From NCBI GenBank assembly GCA_022605955.1, contig JAKCOZ010000003.1:45534761-45598760 (forward strand): a stretch of 64,000 nt of DNA. Direction: 5' to 3'. The notes beneath the pieces were generated by a model. That model saw nothing but the letters and a program-made list of their open reading frames with translations, had not been told where the DNA came from and did no database searches. Positions 52,867-63,749 of the stretch are shown one piece after another (position 1 is the stretch's first letter; each line of letters starts with the position of its first letter). This DNA comes from Rallus limicola. Lineage: Eukaryota; Chordata; Aves; Gruiformes; Rallidae. The position numbers and the translations under genes were made by a program.

Positions 52867-55286
52867 GTAACTGGTGATGGGAATAAAAGTTAAGAGTAAC
52901 TATTAAATCTAGAAGTGTAATTCTTGAAATGGCTTTAGGGTAACCAGTATACTAAAATTTGCCGGAATTTACAAGTCCATTAATGAATGGCTGGAGACAA
53001 AAGTCCAACTGTCAGGACTATTGGCCAGATTATTTTCAGAATAGTAATGAAGGACTGCTGAATTTAGCACAGACGTTTCTCTCTCTGTGGTTACGCCCCC
53101 TCAAAGTGCATATAAGACTTCAAAACAGTCTGCAACAGAAAATAGAAATAAAGGAACAAAAACTTAGCAAACTATTAGTATAACCAGGGGACAGATGAAC
53201 TCATCAGAGCAAAAATCGTGATGAACTGACATCTTTGAGTCCCAAAAGGAGAACAAGTAATTTCTGTGTTCTAAGATCACTCGTGTAAAAAGGAATATTT
53301 TCCAAGTTTTTTTAAAATTTTGAGCAACTTGATCTTGATTGTAAAGTTGTGAAGGCTTTGACCATGGCACTGAAGGTTGAGTTTAACTTTTTAATGTTGT
53401 GCCTTAAGGATTTACTTATTGTTTAGCACTGGAAGTAACGAACATCTGCCTTGCACTGTCCGTGGTTGGGGGGGACAGTGGTGCTGGCAGACAGCTCTTC
53501 CCTTGTGTGCCTCTCCAACCTCATTTCCTGCACATGGAGACCTTTTCTTTTCACTACTTTGTAGCAGTGAGGCTTGAAGAGAACATAATTAACTTACTCC
53601 CCAGACTCTCTTCTACTCTTTATGGTGTTCAAAGACACATCAGCAGCTCCAGGTTTATAGGTCATAAACTATCTGATATATGCTTTAACAGAGTTTAAGG
53701 GCTTTGAAATTGTGTCTGCTTTGCATTCTATGTGTACTCACAATAAATAAGACATATCACCAAAATTAATCATATTTCTTTCAAATGTGTTTGGAGCTGA
53801 GTCATGCTAATTTTTTGGTCATCTTTGACAAGTGCTGCCACTTGAAATTATTAAGCCTGCTGTAATATTAACAGTATCACCAGGACTGTTTGAAGGTAGT
53901 TCTCACCTAAAACGCAACAGTGCAGTCAGTTCTGTTAGGAGCATCATGTGTAAGCTTGAAGTGGTTTCCTGCCTTGGATGTATGGACCTCTAATGTTAAC
54001 CAGCCCAGTGTGACGCGGTAGGCTGCATGCTTCTCAGGCCCTGGTATGGGCTGGCTCAGATGTTTTGCAGGAGATGGAAGAACACAATGATCCTTCCTGA
54101 TAGTTGTTTCATGTGTGGAGGAGAGCTTTATCAGCTGTGGATTTAAATGCTACATAAAGAGTAAGCCCATCAGTTGCATACCTTAAGATCTGCCTAGTAA
54201 TTGCAGTGGCAATAACCTTTTCCCTATTGAACTGAACTTTGCACTGGTTTGACTTTTGGTAGGAGTTTTCATTTCTCCATCTTGACATGTCCCAGGACTT
54301 ATGCCGGTGTCAGAATTAGTCTGTGCTGTCTTAGATTCCACTCCTGAGTTTGCATTGTTTAAACTAATCTTGGTTGCTGCACATCATCATGAAGCTGTAA
54401 CTCTACTTGCAAGCTGTTATTTGAGAAATGGACTTCATATCAAATATGTTGTGCCACACTGAAGGGGAATAGGCTTGCAGTGCTTTCACTTCCGATGCTT
54501 TCCCATGAAAGTGTAGGGCCTTGTGCCCACATGCCATCATCCAGTCCTTCACTAGAGTCTTGCAAATCAAACTCCTGTTTCAGTATTGAATGGCACACAG
54601 GCTACATTGAAGTATCAGAATTACAGACAGGGCGCTTGCTTGGCCATTAATGTTCCCAGCTCGGTTGGCACCAGAGGAACCCTGGGCTGCAGGAGTACGG
54701 TTCCTGTTGCCCTTCTACTGTTGTAACTACTGACCTGCTGGCCTTTGTCGCCCTGGCCTCCATGTTGTGTATCCCACATGCTCTACTCTCTGAACTTGTC
54801 TGAGTGTCCTTTCCAGGGAATCAGCACAAGGTTCATCAACCCTGGAAGAGTCCCTGTCCCTGTTGGTTTTGGGGGTCCAGCACCACAGCATCTAGAAACA
54901 GCAAATGCATCAGGTTTTTCCTCCTTTACAGCTGTAGTGTGTGCACATGTCCACTATATGACCATTGAGTCACCATTAGGTTTAAATGATAAACTGTAAT
55001 GCTTCTTCAAGCGCAGGCTAAAATTTTAAAGGCTTATAACTTGGGAAAATCGAGTGCTTTCTCAGAAGTGAAGGAATGACCTACTTCCCATTTCCTTACC
55101 AAGTCGTTACTCTGAAGCTGCATAATTCTTGAGCTGTGAATTTAAAACAGGATATTTTCTTATTCTTGGAGATCTTGAAGCCATCACTAGCTGAGATTTT
55201 TCCTCTGTTCATTCATGCACAGTGTGTATAATGTAAGTGCTTAAAATTGATAAGATTACTTTTAACTGCCCCTTTAAGAAGCACAA

Positions 55287-55305
55287 AACAGCCTTAAAGG
55301 CTGTT
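55287..55305. repeat. Perfect 19-bp palindrome
   Basis: AACAGCCTT and its reverse complement AAGGCTGTT flank a single A in intron 5. It could be a dyad binding site or chance. No neighbouring promoter or repeat explains it. Confidence 0.5.
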
Positions 55306-56214
55306 CAATTAATAGACGCTCAATAGGAGCAAAAAATTCCATCTGTCCAAAGGGTCTGCTTGACATAAATGTTAACACTTTACAGGATAAGTTTTTTGTT
55401 TATTTGGGTTTTGCTGATCTTTGAGCTGCCAGAGGACCAGAAGATAGACAATGATTCTTAAAAAAATGGTTTCAATGTATTTTTAGCATACATCCTGGAT
55501 CAAGCCTGAACTGAAGACCACTGCACTTACAGTATGCAGAACAACTTGCAATGTCAAATGCAGCACTGATCTGGCCAGGAAGGAGTGATTTAGTAAACCA
55601 TTTCTAGGCTTGTGTTGAATATAATCACTCTCTTGCTTTTCTCCTGTTGAAACATCAATACTTAAATCCTGACTTGAAAAATACAAAGGTATAAGTCTCA
55701 TTTCCCACAGTTTTTCTTGTGATAGCCAATTTGGGTTTGTTCCTGGACTAAATAAGGCTAAGAGCGGCTTCATTTTAATTAAGATGTTAACTGTGATTTT
55801 TGCTCATACATTAGCTGTGCCATTGAGTGATTATTTTCTTTACCTTTAAAAAAATTTAGTTTACAGATCATCTTTGCAAGCAGATCACTACTACATCTCA
55901 GACAAACTACCCCTCTGAAGCTGGGTCACTTAAACCTGCTGTTTTCCTAGGAAGCAGAGGAATAGCAAATGTGTCTTATTAAAAAAAAAAAAGCTATTTT
56001 CATATATATATTTTTAGTTTTTACAGCATGTTATATGTGAGATAAGCACAGAACAATCCCCAGGGAGCTCTCTGCCTTGAAGCAAAGTGGGGTTTTGTGT
56101 GGGTAATGCAAAGGGAACTTCATCTGGGAATTGCCCTTTTCCCTTTGGTTTCTCTCCTGTCCCCGATGCCTCATAACCAGCTTGCTTAACCCCAAGACAC
56201 CCGTGCTCTTGATT

Positions 56215-57112
56215 TCATGTCGGTTCCCTGAGGTTGTTACACTGTAGGAGTATTAAGCCGTTTCCAGTGCAATGATGCCTTAGCAGGAGGAAGAGCCCGC
56301 CCGTTCCTCGTAAGCGGCACATGTTCAGCACCACCTGGTGGTGCCTGGCAGGCTTATCCAAAGCCTCACATCTCCATACCCTCCCGGGCCTGCTCAGCAG
56401 CAAGAACGGCAGCCCCTGGAGTCCGTACCACCTCTTCTTTCTCGGTCTTTCTATTATGGTGACACCACCCACCCTATAGTGATACCCCACGCCCTCCAAA
56501 ATAGCCACCATAGCCCCAAGATGCTGCTGATCTCCTCCATAACTCTTGTGTGTGACAGCCAGGGCTTCAGCCCTGACTGTCCCGGTCTCGGAGTAAAATC
56601 TGTTTAAACCTTTAAATCTCACAAGCAAAGACTGGCAAGCAGACGTGGGTAATGCAGGCACCTGGTTCATGACTACAGTCACGTGGGTTTCTTTCTGCTA
56701 CGGCTCACTTGCATTTAAGGCCGCTTTCCAAGGTGAGAATGGCATCAGCAATGATTTTGTGGGGCTGCAGCAGTTAAGACCTACACGAGATGTGATGTGT
56801 CCATCCAGGTCACGATAGGGCAGAGGAGTAGCTGTGGTAGCATGAGAGATTAAATGCTGGTCTGCGTGCTTGGAATTGAATGTGACAGCTACAAATGCTT
56901 GCTTTGAAAGATCACCCTGCAATTTGCTAACGGCAAAAAAGCTATGACAGCAAAACAACAGGGAAATGTGCCCCTCCAGAAGCAAAAGCACCAAGCCACA
57001 ATGCACATGTGTAATGTATGACATTTGGGTGAATTCATTTTTAAAAAAGAAGAGTAAATAAATCCCTTTTGAGGATTTACCTCCTGTTCTTAAAAATCTG
57101 CATTTTTTTGAT
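56215..57112 (-). other. CpG-rich block with long open frames, unidentified insert
   Basis: About 16 CpG dinucleotides lie between 56219 and 56703, far more than in the flanking intron. One minus-strand frame stays open from about 57112 to 56215 (roughly 300 codons) except for a single TAG at 56698-56700. A plus-strand frame at 56338-56607 is also open for 89 codons. I recognise no domain. The minus-strand product has hydrophobic leucine-rich stretches near its start (LVLLLLEGHISLLFCCHSFF) and a basic ERPRKKRW segment. Plus-strand frames carry scattered Cys and N-glycosylation-type triplets but several stops. It may be the decayed remains of a mobile or viral insert, a retrocopy or an unusual GC-rich island. 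No terminal repeats or poly-A tail were found, so the edges are uncertain. Confidence 0.3.
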
Positions 57113-57854
57113 CCTTACTTGTAGAAACCCACTTGTTTATTGAATTTCACTAATAATTATAGAAAGACTAGTCTTCTGCAGATAAATACATGTCTTGTTT
57201 GAAAGATACTGAGAAAATATGGATGTACTTTAGCTGTTTTTTTCAGGCAGGAGCCCGGAGCTCTAGGAATAGAAAGAATAGATATGTTTCATGTATGCTG
57301 AAACAAAAATATTGATCTTCCAAATTGATCTTTTTTCATTTTCCAAAAGCTAAAGAGCTAATGACACAAATATATCTGAGGTGGGCTTGCCACAAAGGTT
57401 CTTGTTCCTCTACAGTTAGTAAGAAGGGTGTCAGTGACTTGTGTATAATCAGCTATTACCTACAGGAATGCAATAACACAGAACATAAATACAAAGCTAT
57501 AAGCTCTTCTAAAGGGCATTCACATCTTGATTTTTTTTTTCCCAAAACTAGCTTTTGAATTTCTTTAATTGTCTTCTGCTGAGGTTTTCTACTTGCTTAT
57601 ATATCCCCTGTGATGTGAGATACACTGATAGTGCTTCTCTTAAAGGCTTCTCTGAAACTTCAAGTCAAAGACTTCTATTTCTGTAAGACCTAAAAATACA
57701 GCATAAAGAGCACTGTAGGGTTAATGTATTCTGTATAAGCCCATGAAAGACAAGGGCTAAAGGAGTAGCTTCACAAAAGTGTTTTTTCTCTTGCACAGAA
57801 AGCAAACACCTCAACCACATGCAGGACTTTAAACTCTAGTTTTCTTCTTTGCAG

Positions 57855-57922
57855 TTTATATCTGTTCAAACTAGGATTAGCACCGCAGATCCAGGACCTA
57901 CTGGGAAAAGTAGACTTCACAG
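57855..57922 (+). CDS. IQGAP2: IQGAP2 exon 6 (end of CH domain)
   Basis: This 68-bp exon completes Ser153 (AG|T) and codes for residues 154-175 as LYLFKLGLAPQIQDLLGKVD then FT. It ends with the first base of a Glu codon. The borders are TTCTTTGCAG| and ACAG|GTAATA. SLYLFKLG.APQIQDL.GKVDFTEEE is the conserved end of the CH domain. LLGKV (not LYGKV) is the IQGAP2 form. Confidence 0.97.
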
Positions 57923-58284
57923 GTAATAAACTGCTTATCTAATAATAAATTAGCTGGTTTCTTTACCCAGTAAATCTGCTAACATTGTACATATTTTCTA
58001 TTATGGTCTTTCTCCTCCCACAAAGTTGTTCTGAACACATCCTAATTAAATAGGTGGGAGGCTGCCATTGTTAATGAATATCCATCTCTGAAGGACAGAA
58101 GGGAGTGAATTTGCATGGAATACTTGTCGTATCTTAGATTCCTTCAAAACGGGGAGGAAAAGTGCTAAGAAACCCTGGCTACAAGTGCGTTTGAAACATT
58201 GCTCTCATGTTTTCAGATATGGCAATTTCACAATGAAATTCTTATGCTTTTGTTCTGATAATATTTCTCTTTGTATGTGAACAG
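57923..58284 (+). other. IQGAP2: IQGAP2 intron 6
   Basis: This is a short 362-bp phase-1 intron, with donor GTAATA and acceptor ATGTGAACAG. The acceptor's last bases (GTGAACAG) are weakly pyrimidine-rich, but a T/C-rich run lies just before them. No repeats are seen. Confidence 0.9.
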
Positions 58285-58398
58285 AGGAAGAAATCAGCAA
58301 CATGCGAAAGGAACTAGAGAAGTATGGTATACAGATGCCATCTTTCAGTAAAATTGGTGGGATTCTGGCCAATGAATTATCAGTGGATGAAGCTGCAT
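58285..58398 (+). CDS. IQGAP2: IQGAP2 exon 7 (linker from CH domain to IQGAP repeats)
   Basis: This 114-bp exon completes Glu176 (G|AG) and codes for residues 177-213 as EEISNMRKELEKYGIQMPSF and SKIGGILANELSVDEAA. It ends with the first base of a Leu codon. The borders are GTGAACAG| and GCAT|GTAAGT. MPSFSKIGGILANELSVDEAALHAAV is nearly invariant in the IQGAP family. The acceptor was placed after GAACAG, because the alternative AG two bases later would break the frame. Confidence 0.97.
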
Positions 58399-61300
58399 GT
58401 AAGTGTGGATCTTGTTCTATTTTCTACTGGATACTCTGACAGAACACTTAAAATATTTTTCTTTAATTTAGTTCATCTGTTTAGCCATCTCCTAATAAAT
58501 AACCAGGAAAGCAAACAAGTTTTCACTATCGCACTGTGCCATTGTTACAAGACTCCTTTGCAATTTTTCAGTCAGTGTTTTTGAACATTCTCCACTGAAC
58601 CATAGGAAGTGCTACAAGAAGCAAAGGTTTCTTACAATCTTTTGCATAGGTTTAAAGTTTTGGTACCTGTGCTCCTGTAGAATGACAAATTGATCTCTGT
58701 ACAGTAGGAGGTCCAATACAGACAGACATGGGAACAAGGTGTTTTCTCTTTGCCTCCCACCTGTGCATGCCCTCTTGCAGTTTTCATCAAACACCTTTGT
58801 GAGGATGAAGCACGGTTCCAGGTAGACAACTGTCTTATGCACCGTGGTGGATACAAGGAGGAACCACTTGCCTCCACCAGCAGCTTCCAATCTGTCTGAC
58901 CACTGGCATGTGACACAGTATGGTAGAATCTTGTTGGAGGGTATTCCTGGTGGGGAAACTGAAATAAGCTTTTATTTTTTTAGTGAACTGCTACACAGGT
59001 ACTCTTGAATGTGTCTTGAATAACTTCCACTCAAAAGTCAAGTTTCAATTATTTTTTGCTGCCCAAGTCTATCTGTCTAAATATTTTTATCCATTTTCCT
59101 TTTATTGTGGGATGAAGTGATGTATTTTAAAAGACAAACAGAAAAATTGCTTGAACTTAAATTATATGAAATTGTGTCCAATTCTAATTCACACTTCAGC
59201 TCTGGTTATTTTGTTCAAAGTTCTAGCCACTTTCATAAGGGTGAACTGAAGAAGGCAAAGGCTGGCTTGAGTATGTGTAATGGCACAGTGAGTCATTGAT
59301 AAAAACCACCAACAGTACCACAGACTGTGTGTATGGCACAGTGGGAGGAGTAAAAGCTGCATTAATTTCCACTGCAACTTCACTAAATCTTGAAAAATAG
59401 CGTAACTGAAACAAGGTGATTCATGATGTACTTAGTGTGCTGAAATTTCCAGACTTTAACTTAAAACATGCTTCCTCACATTTATTTGCGTTGTCTGGCT
59501 TGTGTATTCTGGAGCATCCTACAGCTTAGTACGTGCATGTTTCTGCAAAGCTAGCTCTTAAAATACTGCCCCTCTGGAAGTGTATGTTATTGGTCTCCTT
59601 TTTTTAGCAATTTTTCAGGGATTTAATGGCTACCAAGCACTTTTCCAGGACCTTTCTTTCTTCACTGAAGATGAAAGGACTGCAACTTCCTTCTCTGAAA
59701 GCTTATTATAGCGTAGGTAGGATTTCCTCAAACTTCTGAAGTGTTTTCAGTCTTCCATAGAGAAGCAGGGTTTCCTGAGGCTGGTTTTGTCCTTTGGTCA
59801 AGGCGTGTGCTGTAGATAAAACACCCTGCCACAGAACAGGAAACATCTGCTATGGGAACCCTTGCACACTAGTGAGCTTTGGAGATCCTGATGGAGGAAA
59901 GGGCTTACTAACCTGCACCTGAAGTGGAGTAAGAAAAAGGAGATATGAAGTGAAAGAACTGCTGATGACTTTGGCTAGGCTGTCAGTGGTAGTAGAAATC
60001 ATCATGCAAAGAGTAAACTTAAGTGCTTTCAAAGCAAGCTTATTCTTTTAGTAACCCTCTCTGCTAGTCTATGCCTCCAGACTACTCTTTCAAGTCAAAT
60101 CAGGCTTCCTACTCTTTCTTTTGGTAGATGGGTTCATGGCATCCACCAATACCTGTTCACATCTCTAACATTCTTACCTATCTTTTGACTACTTTTTCCA
60201 AACTACACTTACATAAATCAAAGATGACATGCTTGTGTGTTTTATTATATGAGGATGCAAGGGTGATATATGTATCTAAGAATGGCAGTCTTATCCCCTT
60301 GAAGTTGATCTGGGTGTTCATAGAATACCTCAAGTTGCAACTGACCCCTAAGGATGCCTCCTCATGACTACTTTCAAGGAGACCAGATGACTAAAGTGTG
60401 TTGTCCAAACACTCCTTGAACTCCAACAGGCTTGGTGCCATGACCATGTCCCTGGGGATCCTGTTCCAGTGACCAACCACCCACTCAGTGAGGAATATTT
60501 TCCTAATGTCCAATCTGCACTTTCCCTGTTTGTAAAGGTTCAGTGACAAAGGAACCAGCATGTCTGATTTTTCTTTACCATGTCAGCTGCTTGTGTTTCC
60601 CATCTGATGCTGTGCTGAACTGACCTGGAGCAAAATAATTTTAGAAAAACTTCCTAGCAGGAATGTAGTACTAACGAATAGTTTATCCACCAACAGCTGG
60701 GCCAGTTGTTTAACTGCCCTTTCTGAAAATGTGTAGCCTCGTTTCATGTTTCATTTGCCCATGTTGAGTTTACTGTGGTCATCTCTTCTGTTCTAATTCC
60801 CTAATCTTGTACATCCTTTTTTCCCCATGAAACTCAAATTTCCTTATTGACAAGCTTCTTACTTTCTTTCATACCCTGAAAGAAACTGAATGCTCTAAAC
60901 TCAAATAGTTAAACTGTCAGTTGAATTTAATCTCAAAATGCTTTTTTTACTGAATGCTTTTCTCCAATTTAGCAAAACCATGTAAGGCCACATAGCAAGT
61001 GGCTATAAATACTGATAGAATAAGGAAAGCACTAGTGTTATCTCTCATTAGTTCCATGAAAGTAAATCCTAGGCAACCTGTAGAGGTGTTAAATTGAAAG
61101 CTGCTGTGGTCTTCCTTTGAGATAAGATCTAGGTAAACATTTATCAGGAATTACATTTTATATAGTAATGTCTGTAAAAATCTGAGATGAATGTGCCATT
61201 GGACAATTGTTAGGGCTTTCTGTGGCATGAAGAATCAGTGAGACCATAGTGACAGTCCTTTATGTAGACTGACCTTAGGGCCAAATGTGTGCAGGGATTA

Positions 61301-62108
61301 CCTGGGAAGGTGGTGTCAGCCATTACTCCACATCTCATTCAGCTGCAAGTAGTTTGAATTCATGTAAATTTGCTGTGTAGATAAGATCATTTCTGACTCT
61401 TAAAATCTTGGAGTCAAGCACTTGTTTAGTAGTTGAAGTTTTCTTGCTTTCTTAAAGGAAAGATTTGACACCTAAGCTGGTTGATTGCTGTAGTGAGGCC
61501 TATGACACTTTTGTCCACCTTCTCTTGTGCAATAACATTTTGGAAACCCTGCAAAGCCAGTTGGAGGTGTTCTCCCTGTTTCATGTTTGCTGTCCTGTGG
61601 CTTAGAAGGTGACAAAAGTAGGGACCATTATATCACTGGCCAGTTCCTCAGCTGCTCAGTGATCCTCAGTAAGTAAAGGAGCCAGTTCATCCCAAGCAGG
61701 AGAACAGGCTTTAGATGTGGTGTGCAGGGCTGCACTCTGCCTGGGGAGTCCTCACTAGGCTTTCTGGAGGACTATTTTCATGGAGTTTCAATTTCCCTAT
61801 ATTTCTGTAGTATCTTTCAGATATAGCTAATTTAGGCAAAGTTTTCATGTATCTTTGCCAGTAAAATAGCAACCTCTACCTGGGAGAAAGGTGAACACTG
61901 AACAGGCAGCCATGTGCCACCTTTGAGAAACCATCGTGTGCTTTTGTTGCTATAGTCTGTGGGAAATATTAGGAGCGGGATGTTTGAAGAGGAACATGTG
62001 AGCAGTTGAACATGTATTAAACACTCATTTTGAATAAATCAGAAGAACCAGTGACAGTTTTGAATATATTTTGTTTCCTGAAATTTAGGATTGTGCTTTT
62101 AATTTTAG
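58399..62108 (+). other. IQGAP2: IQGAP2 intron 7
   Basis: This 3710-bp phase-1 intron has donor GTAAGT and acceptor CTTTTAATTTTAG. It contains a CR1 remnant at 60318-60540. The rest is AT-rich with short chance open frames on both strands (such as 58612-58916 and 59189-59414, minus). Confidence 0.9.
60318..60540 (-). mobile_element. Old CR1 fragment, - orientation
   Basis: TTCATAGAATACCTCAAGTT at the left edge is the reversed CR1 tail and 3' end. It is followed by a diverged CACTCCTTGAACTCCAACAG segment, CCTGGGGATCCTGTTCCAG and TTTTCCTAATGTCCAATCTG, all CR1 3' landmarks. It is more diverged than the other copies, and the boundaries are approximate. Confidence 0.85.
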
Positions 62109-62287
62109 TGCATGCAGCGGTAATAGCAATCAACGAAGCTATTGAGAAGGGAATAGCTGAGCAAACCATTGTAACTCTGAGGAACCCAAATGCAATGTTG
62201 CTAAATGTGGATGAGGAACTTGCAGTCGACTATCAGAATGAACTCTTTGAAGCTAAACGGAGAAAAGAATCAAATGCAAGACTTAAG
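62109..62287 (+). CDS. IQGAP2: IQGAP2 exon 8 (first IQGAP repeat)
   Basis: This 179-bp exon completes Leu214 (T|TG) and codes for residues 215-273, starting HAAVIAINEAIEKGIAEQTI, continuing VTLRNPNAMLLNVDEELAVD and ending YQNELFEAKRRKESNARLK. It ends on a complete codon. The borders are TAATTTTAG| and AAG|GTAATG. It corresponds to one IQGAP internal repeat, of about 50 residues, with the marks INEAI, LRNPNA and YQ.EL. KGIAEQT matches IQGAP2. In the second half it departs from what I recall of human IQGAP2 (NVDEELAVDYQNELFEAKRR here, VDDNLAPEYQKELWDAKKK in human). These repeats belong to the region linked to dimerisation and scaffold contacts in IQGAPs. Confidence 0.96.
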
Positions 62288-62935
62288 GTAATGGTATTTT
62301 ATTAGGACTCCTAGTATATAAGTTGCTCCTCATGCTGTAGTATTACTGTTGTAAAAATTATTTTTACAAAGCCATTGCAATTAGAAGAAAAAAACCTCAA
62401 ACACCCTTAGGCTTAATATTATAATAATGGTAATACAACCTGACAATTTTATAAGAACTTGATAAATATAAACATAATGCAGCCTAACTTCGACCAAAGG
62501 ATAGAATACTGGAAGACTAAACAAAAAAAAAAATTGGTTTTCCTTTGACTGCTTTAGAAAAAAAAAAGAAAATCTATTTAACAAGCTGTGGAAAAAATGC
62601 AACTTTTTTGAGCATAAACTATAACCTCTGCCACAGATCTTAAAGTAAAATTATTTTACTTGGTGTGGATTTTTTATATGAGAGGTAACGATTTTCTCTA
62701 GTTGAAAAATACTGGACTATATTTACATGGCTATCTTACAGGAAGCAGAAAATGCTTTGATTATTGCTCAGGCAGTTACCATGAGGTGCTAACTTAATCA
62801 GTTCATGTGATTTGCAAATTATTTTACAAATATGTTCATGAAATATTTCAACCGATGCAGTTGTAATGACTCCTGTTGACAGCTTTCTGCTCTGCAAAGC
62901 TTTTGTGTGTACTAGCAACAATTTTGTTTTCTTAG
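62288..62935 (+). other. IQGAP2: IQGAP2 intron 8
   Basis: This 648-bp phase-0 intron has donor GTAATG and acceptor GTTTTCTTAG. It is rich in A and T runs (poly-A near 62523-62533 and 62560-62568). No interspersed repeat is recognised. Confidence 0.9.
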
Positions 62936-63023
62936 AACGGCACGATCTCTGAAGAAGAGAGAGATGTCTATGAGGAGCTGCTGACACAAACTGAGATTCA
63001 AGGCAATATCAATAAGATAAACA
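62936..63023 (+). CDS. IQGAP2: IQGAP2 exon 9 (EELLTQ..IQGNINK segment)
   Basis: This 88-bp exon codes for residues 274-302 as NGTISEEERDVYEELLTQTE and IQGNINKIN, then the first base (A) of the next codon. The borders are TTTTCTTAG| and AACA|GTAAGC. SEEERD.YEELLTQ.EIQGNINK.N is highly conserved across IQGAP1 and IQGAP2. It forms the helical end of the first repeat unit and the link to the next. Confidence 0.97.
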
Positions 63024-63585
63024 GTAAGCCATTCTGGATCCTAATGGAAGTGTACACATAATGCATGATCTCCCAGTTTCCAGCTGAATGTGACTTGAAT
63101 CCACACGAACAAACAAAATATTTTTGCGTGAACTTGTAAAATGTTCAAAAGTACCTAATGTCTGTCTACAACAGTTCCTTCTTGCTGCTCCTTCTCTACT
63201 AATCTTTTGGGGGGCTAATGTCTGTGTTTGGGTTTTGCTGTATTTCTCAGTTCAGAATCAAATCATTTATTGCCTGTTCTGTTTCCTTATGTTTGGATTC
63301 CTTCTATGTGCAGAATACTGTAAATTTTGACCCCCTCTTTTATATAGAGCTGAAATTATTTCATAAACATCCAGTTAGCTGCAGGTGAACTGCTCCCAGA
63401 TAGGCTTGCACAGAGCCAGAGACTCCCTTTGCAGGATTGCTCCTGAAGTAGATAATCCTCTGATGGATAAAGATTGCTACTCATAGCTAGCTTTTAAAAA
63501 GCAAGGTGCTGGCAGGAATGGACTTTATTTTTTTTTTTTTACACAACAACTTATTTGCTGCTTACGAGCATTGTTTCCATTTCAG
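63024..63585 (+). other. IQGAP2: IQGAP2 intron 9
   Basis: This 562-bp phase-1 intron has donor GTAAGC and acceptor TTCCATTTCAG. A T-run lies near 63527-63540. No repeats or open frames of note are seen. Confidence 0.9.
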
Positions 63586-63749
63586 TTCATATAGCTTTAG
63601 TCCAAGTGAATGAGGCTATTGACCGGCAAGATGAAGTGGCACTGATGGCAGGTTTGAACCGTCCTGCTCTGAGCCTACTTGAAGTTCTGCCACAAAATTC
63701 CTCATGGTACCTATTGCAATTGTGTGATTCTAAAGAACAGAAAATGCAG
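63586..63749 (+). CDS. IQGAP2: IQGAP2 exon 10 (second IQGAP repeat, IQGAP1-like)
   Basis: This 164-bp exon completes Ile303 (A|TT) and codes for residues 304-357, starting HIALVQVNEAIDRQDEVALM, continuing AGLNRPALSLLEVLPQNSSW and ending YLLQLCDSKEQKMQ. The borders are CATTTCAG| and CAG|GTAATT. The segment aligns with the IQGAP1 repeat containing IDLALEQGDALALFRALQSP and the YLKQL segment after it. Its marks NEAI, NRPAL and WYL.QL fit an IQGAP repeat. From memory, human IQGAP2 has no counterpart here and passes from the QGNINK segment straight to the next repeat, so birds seem to keep an exon that mammals lack. Borders, phase and similarity make it a real exon. Whether it is always spliced in cannot be seen. 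Confidence 0.9.

Larger units (their letters stand above)
52867..57854 (+). other. IQGAP2: IQGAP2 intron 5
   Basis: This 4988-bp phase-2 intron has donor GTAACT and acceptor TCTTCTTTGCAG. Most of it is AT-rich DNA without recognised repeats. The exception is a CpG-rich block at about 56215-57112, listed separately. A 19-bp perfect palindrome (AACAGCCTT, A, AAGGCTGTT) lies at 55287-55305. Confidence 0.9.
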
